Positions 39,903 to 43,022 of a stretch of 43,022 bases of DNA are shown here, one piece after another. The position numbers were made by a program, and so were the translations under genes. The stretch's first letter is position 1. Each line of letters starts with the position of its first letter. The stretch is taken from NCBI GenBank assembly GCA_035498035.1, contig DATKAN010000006.1:1-43022 (forward strand). The letters run 5' to 3'. The stretch is from Nitrospiria bacterium (GTDB lineage: Bacteria; Nitrospirota; Nitrospiria; JACQBZ01). The notes under the pieces are model-generated. The model did no database searches. It worked only from the letters and a program-made list of their open reading frames with translations, and was not told where the DNA came from.

Positions 39903-40451
39903 TCATGAATCTTCATCCGGCGGCTTCATCCAAAACCGCTCGTATTCTTTGAGGTGGGTCAGCGTCGAGAGGTCGTGCATCCGGTCCAGAAAGACCTTTC
40001 CGGCAAGATGGTCCAGCTCATGTTGAAGCACGACGGCCGGAAAGCCTTCGGCTTCCAGCTTCTGTTCTTTTCCGTGGCGGTCGAGAAAACGGACCGCCAC
40101 CTTCTTGGACCGGGGCACCTTTCCGCGGAAGCCTTCCACGCTCAAACAGCCTTCCCATCCCTCGGAGGTTTCTTCCGATTTGGAGAGAAAGGCCGGGTTC
40201 ACGAGGATCAGCAACGGGACTTTGGGCGCCCAGGGATACCGCTTGCTGTTGTGGACCTCGATCACGGCGATCTGCTTGGATTCGTGCACCTGGGGGGCGG
40301 CCAGCCCGACGCCGTCGTATTCATGCATCGTTTCGATCATGTCGTCGATCAGCTTCTGGATCGCCGGGCTCTTCAGCTCCGAGAGGGGGACCTCCTTGGC
40401 GATCTGTCGCAGGACCGGATTTCCCAGCTTGGACGTTTTAAGGATCGACAT
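39903..40451 (-). CDS. def: Peptide deformylase, second copy
   Basis: This 182-residue deformylase has motif 1 GVGLAAPQ (47-54), motif 2 EGCLSVEG with Cys102 (Pro of the usual SVP replaced by Glu), and motif 3 QHELDHLAG with His144, Glu145 and His148. It differs clearly from the first copy at 25377, both in length and sequence, so it is not a recent duplication. It follows the TPR gene after 18 nt. Both enzymes should be active from their residues. Confidence 0.95.
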   Translation of the reverse strand: MSILKTSKLGNPVLRQIAKEVPLSELKSPAIQKLIDDMIETMHEYDGVGLAAPQVHESKQIAVIEVHNSKRYPWAPKVPLLILVNPAFLSKSEETSEGWEGCLSVEGFRGKVPRSKKVAVRFLDRHGKEQKLEAEGFPAVVLQHELDHLAGKVFLDRMHDLSTLTHLKEYERFWMKPPDEDS

Positions 40452-40469
40452 GAAGCCTCACTCGTCTTT

Positions 40470-40811
40470 TCATGCGGCCGGCCGGGGCCGGGGGCCTTTC
40501 TCGAGACGGGCCAGGCGGGCCGTCATCCGTTCCAGCGGAATCATGTCGCGCGTCCTTTGACCGACCTCGATCCCTTTACGGTAGATGCCCTTGGCCTCTT
40601 CCATCTTTCCGATTTTTTCCAGAGCGCCGCCGAGCTGTTCATAGACGACGGTGTAATCGGGCTTCAGCGCGATCGCCTTTTCAAAGGCCTCGACGGCCAG
40701 CGCGGCCGATTCCTCCGCCGCGTAAGCCTGGCCCAGGCTGAACCACAGCATCTCGCTCTCCGGGTCCGCGGCGAGAACCTTTTTGATCCGATCGATCTTC
40801 TCCGAAGCCAT
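40470..40811 (-). CDS. Small tetratricopeptide-repeat protein
   Basis: This 113-residue protein has about two TPR units (DPESEMLWFSLGQAYAAEE and KPDYTVVYEQLGGALEKIG) followed by a basic tail. TPR proteins act as scaffolds. I chose ATG 40811 (MASEKIDRIKK); the frame opens at 40889 with residues that look unlike a coding start. No partner can be named; the def gene follows closely. Confidence 0.85.
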   Translation of the reverse strand: MASEKIDRIKKVLAADPESEMLWFSLGQAYAAEESAALAVEAFEKAIALKPDYTVVYEQLGGALEKIGKMEEAKGIYRKGIEVGQRTRDMIPLERMTARLARLEKGPRPRPAA

Positions 40812-40902
40812 CGAGTGTCCCGCAACCGGTGAATGCGTCTGAACCGATAGTATAGGGGAGTTGCCTGTCAGCGTCAACCGGGAAACCACGGCAAAATCAT
40901 GA

Positions 40903-40931
40903 TTGACTTGGCGGCGGGTTTTTGTTAATTT
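40903..40931 (+). promoter_or_regulatory. Sigma-70 type promoter for transketolase N-half gene
   Basis: TTGACT (40903-40908) and TAATTT (40926-40931) are 17 nt apart. The ribosome site AAGGAC overlaps the expected transcript start, so the leader is nearly absent or the transcript starts slightly upstream. Confidence 0.5.
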
Positions 40932-40940
40932 AAGGACACT

Positions 40941-41765
40941 ATGATGATCTCAAATCGTGACGAACTTAAAAAAATGGCCACCACCGTCCGAAAGGACATC
41001 ATCCGGATGACCGCGGCCGCCGGATCCGGTCATCCGACCAGTTCCCTTTCGACCGTTGAGATTCTGACGACACTTTTCTTCCAGGTTTTGCGGCATGATC
41101 CCAAGCGGCCGGACTGGCCCGACCGCGACCGCTTCATTCTGAGCAAAGGGCACGCGGCGCCCGCGCTCTACTCCTTTCTGGCGCGCAGCGGCTATTTTCC
41201 GGTCGAACAGCTCACAACCCTGCGCAAGCTGGACAGCCCCTTGCAAGGCCACCCCGAACGGCACCGGATGGGCGGCGTAGAGGCCTCAACCGGATCGCTG
41301 GGTCAAGGCATCTCGATCGGAATCGGCATGGCCCTGGCCGGACGGCTGGATCGGAAGGACTACCGGGTCTATGTGATGACGGGCGACGGGGAGCTGGATG
41401 AGGGACAGGTCTGGGAAGCGGCGCTTCACGCCGGAAACCACGGCCTGGATCATCTCACCGTCATGGTCGACCATAATCAGGCCCAACAGGACGGATGGGT
41501 GAAGGACGTGATGGATCTCGCGCCGCTCGCCGATAAATGGACGGCCTTCAAGTGGCATGCGATCGAGATCGACGGGCACGACTGGGACCAGGTCGCGAAG
41601 GCCTTTGATGAAGCCCGCGCCACGAAGGGAAGGCCGACCGTGATCATCGCCCGGACGGTTAAGGGCAAGGGCGTTTCCTTCATGGAAAACAAGCCGGAGC
41701 TCCACGGCATTCCGCCCACGCCGGAGCAGATGGAGCGGGCGCTGGCCGAACTCGACCAGCGATAA
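40941..41765 (+). CDS. Transketolase, N-terminal subunit
   Basis: This 274-residue protein corresponds to the thiamine-diphosphate-binding half of transketolase: AGSGHPTSSLS, LSKGHAAPALYSFL, the cofactor motif GDGELDEGQVWEAALHAGNH (about 150-169) and MVDHNQAQQDGW. Split transketolases normally have the C-terminal half as the next gene, but here the next gene is an unrelated exported protein. Either the C-terminal half is elsewhere, or this protein has another job. The start is ATG 40941 or the adjacent ATG 40944. Confidence 0.9.
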   Translation: MMISNRDELKKMATTVRKDIIRMTAAAGSGHPTSSLSTVEILTTLFFQVLRHDPKRPDWPDRDRFILSKGHAAPALYSFLARSGYFPVEQLTTLRKLDSPLQGHPERHRMGGVEASTGSLGQGISIGIGMALAGRLDRKDYRVYVMTGDGELDEGQVWEAALHAGNHGLDHLTVMVDHNQAQQDGWVKDVMDLAPLADKWTAFKWHAIEIDGHDWDQVAKAFDEARATKGRPTVIIARTVKGKGVSFMENKPELHGIPPTPEQMERALAELDQR

Positions 41766-41815
41766 TCTCTTCCCGCATCGGTCGGTCCATTTTCGAAGCC
41801 TCCAAGAGCGCGCCG

Positions 41816-42319
41816 ATGAATTCAGGTCGAATTTCTCAACGGATCCTTTGGGGAATGATCGCCGTACTCTTTTTCTCGGCGGCTTCCTTCACCGTAGCCC
41901 AGACGAAAAAAGATGTTCTTCAGCTCATAACGGACCAGGATGTACTCCACCAGGATCAGACGGCCAAGGAAAAGGGAATGACCGAGGTCGGCCGGTCGAT
42001 GATTCTGGAATTGAAGGACGGTCCCCAGATCGATGTCGTCCGGCCCGGCGGCGGAGAGATCGGCCAGCAGCCGGTCGAGATCGACGTGGAATTCGATAAA
42101 TCCAAGGACGGGGCCGAGCCGAACATGTCCACGCTCAAGGTCCGCTACATCAAATTCTTTTCGATCGACATCACCGACCGGGTCAAACCCTACCTGACCG
42201 GCAACCGGATCCATGCTCCCGAGGCCCAATTCCCGAAGGGCGACCACACCGTGGAACTCTACGTCGAGGACACGCAGGGAAAGGCCAGCTCCAAGGTGAT
42301 CGAGTTCAAGGTGCTGTGA
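41816..42319 (+). CDS. Small exported protein of unknown function
   Basis: This 167-residue protein has a signal peptide (IAVLFFSAASFTVAQ, ending near residue 29) and a mature part with a region resembling a single beta-sandwich: PVEIDVEFDKSKDG, STLKVRYIKFFSIDITDRVK and a closing DHTVELYVEDTQGKASSKVI. This reminds of an Ig-like or fibronectin-like domain. No known family name comes to mind. It lies 51 nt after the transketolase half, probably in the same transcript. Confidence 0.75.
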   Translation: MNSGRISQRILWGMIAVLFFSAASFTVAQTKKDVLQLITDQDVLHQDQTAKEKGMTEVGRSMILELKDGPQIDVVRPGGGEIGQQPVEIDVEFDKSKDGAEPNMSTLKVRYIKFFSIDITDRVKPYLTGNRIHAPEAQFPKGDHTVELYVEDTQGKASSKVIEFKVL

Positions 42320-42355
42320 ATGGTTCGGAGCAGGCTTGGGTCCAAACCGCGCCGA

Positions 42356-42385
42356 TTGACAATCTCCTCCGTTTTTGGATATAGT
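42356..42385 (+). promoter_or_regulatory. Sigma-70 type promoter for the tRNA-Gly locus
   Basis: TTGACA (42356-42361) and TATAGT (42380-42385) are 18 nt apart. Transcription would begin near 42392, before the partial tRNA copy and the full tRNA. Confidence 0.65.
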
Positions 42386-42433
42386 AACTTTCCGCGCTTT
42401 GTTTATCTTTATTATTCTTCAACAACCCGGACG

Positions 42434-42457
42434 CGGGAATAGCTCAGTGGTAGAGCG
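42434..42457 (+). other. 5' part of a tRNA-Gly copy (truncated)
   Basis: The 24 nt from 42434 are identical to the 5' end (acceptor strand plus D-arm) of tRNA-Gly at 42551, and the preceding CCGGA(C/T) is also shared. After position 42457 the sequence diverges and no anticodon arm or 3' end of Gly type follows. It is most likely a remnant of a tandem tRNA duplication. Confidence 0.8.
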
Positions 42458-42550
42458 AGGATTGAGGCGCTCCGGCTGAGAGCCGTCGCTTAGTAAGGCG
42501 ATGCCCGAGCCGGGCTAAAAATTGAATCGGAATCTTCCGACTTACCGGAT

Positions 42551-42625
42551 GCGGGAATAGCTCAGTGGTAGAGCATCGCCTTGCCAAGGCGAGGGTCGCG
42601 GGTTCAAATCCCGTTTCCCGCTCCA
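42551..42625 (+). tRNA. tRNA-Gly (anticodon GCC), CCA encoded
   Basis: The 75 nt fold as a full cloverleaf. The acceptor stem is GCGGGAA with TTCCCGC; the anticodon arm has loop TTGCCAA (anticodon GCC); the T arm includes GGTTCAAATCC. CCA is encoded, and a T6 run follows right after it. A frame on the minus strand here is a known type of false ORF. Confidence 0.97.
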
Positions 42626-42663
42626 TTTTTTATATTCCATTGATTCCCGGTGAACGGGATTTG

Positions 42664-42746
42664 GTTCCGGGAGGAAGGCGCTGGCGCGCAGGATTTAAAT
42701 TCTGCGCCTTGGGCGCAGTGCGTTATCAAATCCCGTCTTCCGCTCC
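42664..42746 (+). pseudogene. Degenerate tRNA-like remnant
   Basis: The last 20 nt (42727-42746) match the 3' part of the intact tRNA-Gly (42605-42624) at 18 of 20 positions. Before it lies an anticodon-arm-like GCAGG/TCTGC with ATTTAAAT between (TAA in the loop, but the loop is one nt too long) and GCGCC-TT-GGCGC-like variable arm. It resembles a decayed class II (Leu-like) tRNA or a composite. The 5' acceptor strand is not found. Confidence 0.5.
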
Positions 42747-42798
42747 GGTTTTATTCCTCTCCTCCACGCTCTTTAAACACGCGACCGGGGGTTTTGAC

Positions 42799-43022
42799 AT
42801 GAGTGTCGCCCTCCCCCTCCACAACCGTGAGCGCAACGCGATCCCGACCTTACGCGCGCTGGCCAACCAGGCTTTCTCGCGCGCGGCCGGGGCCCCCCTG
42901 ATCGAAGGCAACCAAATCCGCCTCCTCATCGACGCGCGGGAAAATTATCCGGCGTGGCTCGATGCGATCCGCGCGGCAAAACGCCATGTTTACTTCGAAA
43001 ACTACATCGTCCAGGAAGACGA
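42799..43022 (+). CDS. Phospholipase D/cardiolipin synthase-like protein (5' end only)
   Basis: The frame opens with ATG 42799 and runs off the window after about 74 codons. It includes GNQIRLLIDARENYPAWLDA and AAKRHVYFENYIVQED, which match the N-terminal part of bacterial cardiolipin synthase/phospholipase D family proteins just before the first HKD motif. The catalytic motifs would lie beyond the window. No signal peptide is evident in the part seen. Confidence 0.7.
   Translation, partial: MSVALPLHNRERNAIPTLRALANQAFSRAAGAPLIEGNQIRLLIDARENYPAWLDAIRAAKRHVYFENYIVQED

Noticed and set aside
42434-42530. A second complete tRNA-Gly
   Set aside because: Only the first 24 nt match; the anticodon arm, T arm and 3' acceptor strand are absent.
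42444-42626. 60-codon minus frame starting [17 protein letters not shown]
   Set aside because: A well-known false protein read antisense to tRNA genes; here it is opposite tRNA-Gly and its partial copy.

Overview
The window looks like chromosomal DNA of a GC-rich, Gram-negative, respiring bacterium. It encodes an outer-membrane efflux channel, several lipoproteins, a cytochrome b and succinate-dehydrogenase-type subunits. Intergenic repeats recur throughout, including a roughly 124 bp element with CAGGCTGCT ends. The repeat type and gene mix remind me of Nitrospirota, but this is an inference; there is no rRNA or other marker here to prove it. I see no phage, insertion sequence, integrase or CRISPR array.

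Layout. 0-2.2 kb (minus): ribosomal protein L11 methyltransferase (running off the left edge, with a start problem) and the AAA+ ATPase RarA. 2.4-7.1 kb (plus): a MarR regulator in a tight operon with a tripartite EmrA/EmrB/outer-membrane-factor drug efflux pump. 7.3-12.4 kb (plus): an SUMF1-fold lipoprotein, a stand-alone cytochrome b with a His/Met-rich tail, and the TldE/TldD protease pair. 12.4-16.6 kb: a short-chain dehydrogenase, an RhlE-like DEAD-box helicase with a long leader, a patatin-like lipase and a rhomboid protease. 16.6-20.7 kb (plus): M24 peptidase, archease and RtcB RNA ligase in an operon, then a secreted Vgb-like beta-propeller protein.

21.2-27.9 kb (mostly plus): SdhB and an HdrB-like CCG subunit without SdhA, a cupin, ThiI, a GcvR-like ACT protein, peptide deformylase, a MutT-type Nudix hydrolase, a SirB1-type protein (minus) and a CBS-domain protein. 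28.0-32.1 kb (minus): a ferredoxin, an ABC-2 exporter, a BtuF-like cobalamin-binding protein without a signal peptide, and a divergent QueC-like ATPase whose C-terminus is made by an inserted repeat. 32.1-35.7 kb (minus): a metal/arsenic resistance cluster of ChrA, aquaglyceroporin, ArsC, a SigZ-type ECF sigma factor with a Cys/His tail, and a Cys-rich DUF2703 protein. 35.9-40.8 kb: QueD (plus), then on minus a peroxiredoxin, a Lon-N-domain protein, FolB, an MsbA-like ABC exporter, a second peptide deformylase and a TPR protein. 40.9-43.0 kb (plus): a transketolase N-terminal half without its C-terminal partner, a small exported protein, tRNA-Gly(GCC) flanked by partial tRNA copies, and the start of a phospholipase D family protein.

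The strongest candidate for an under-described system is the arsenic cluster. It has no visible ArsR and no efflux pump of the ArsB/Acr3 type. It carries instead an aquaporin and ArsC whose genes overlap by 4 nt, together with a sigma factor and a partner protein that both have cysteine-rich tails. Other points worth a look are the mutually exclusive hairpins at the archease-rtcB junction, the repeat-built QueC tail coupled to a cobalamin-binding protein, the orphan cytochrome b, and the broken tRNA copies around tRNA-Gly.
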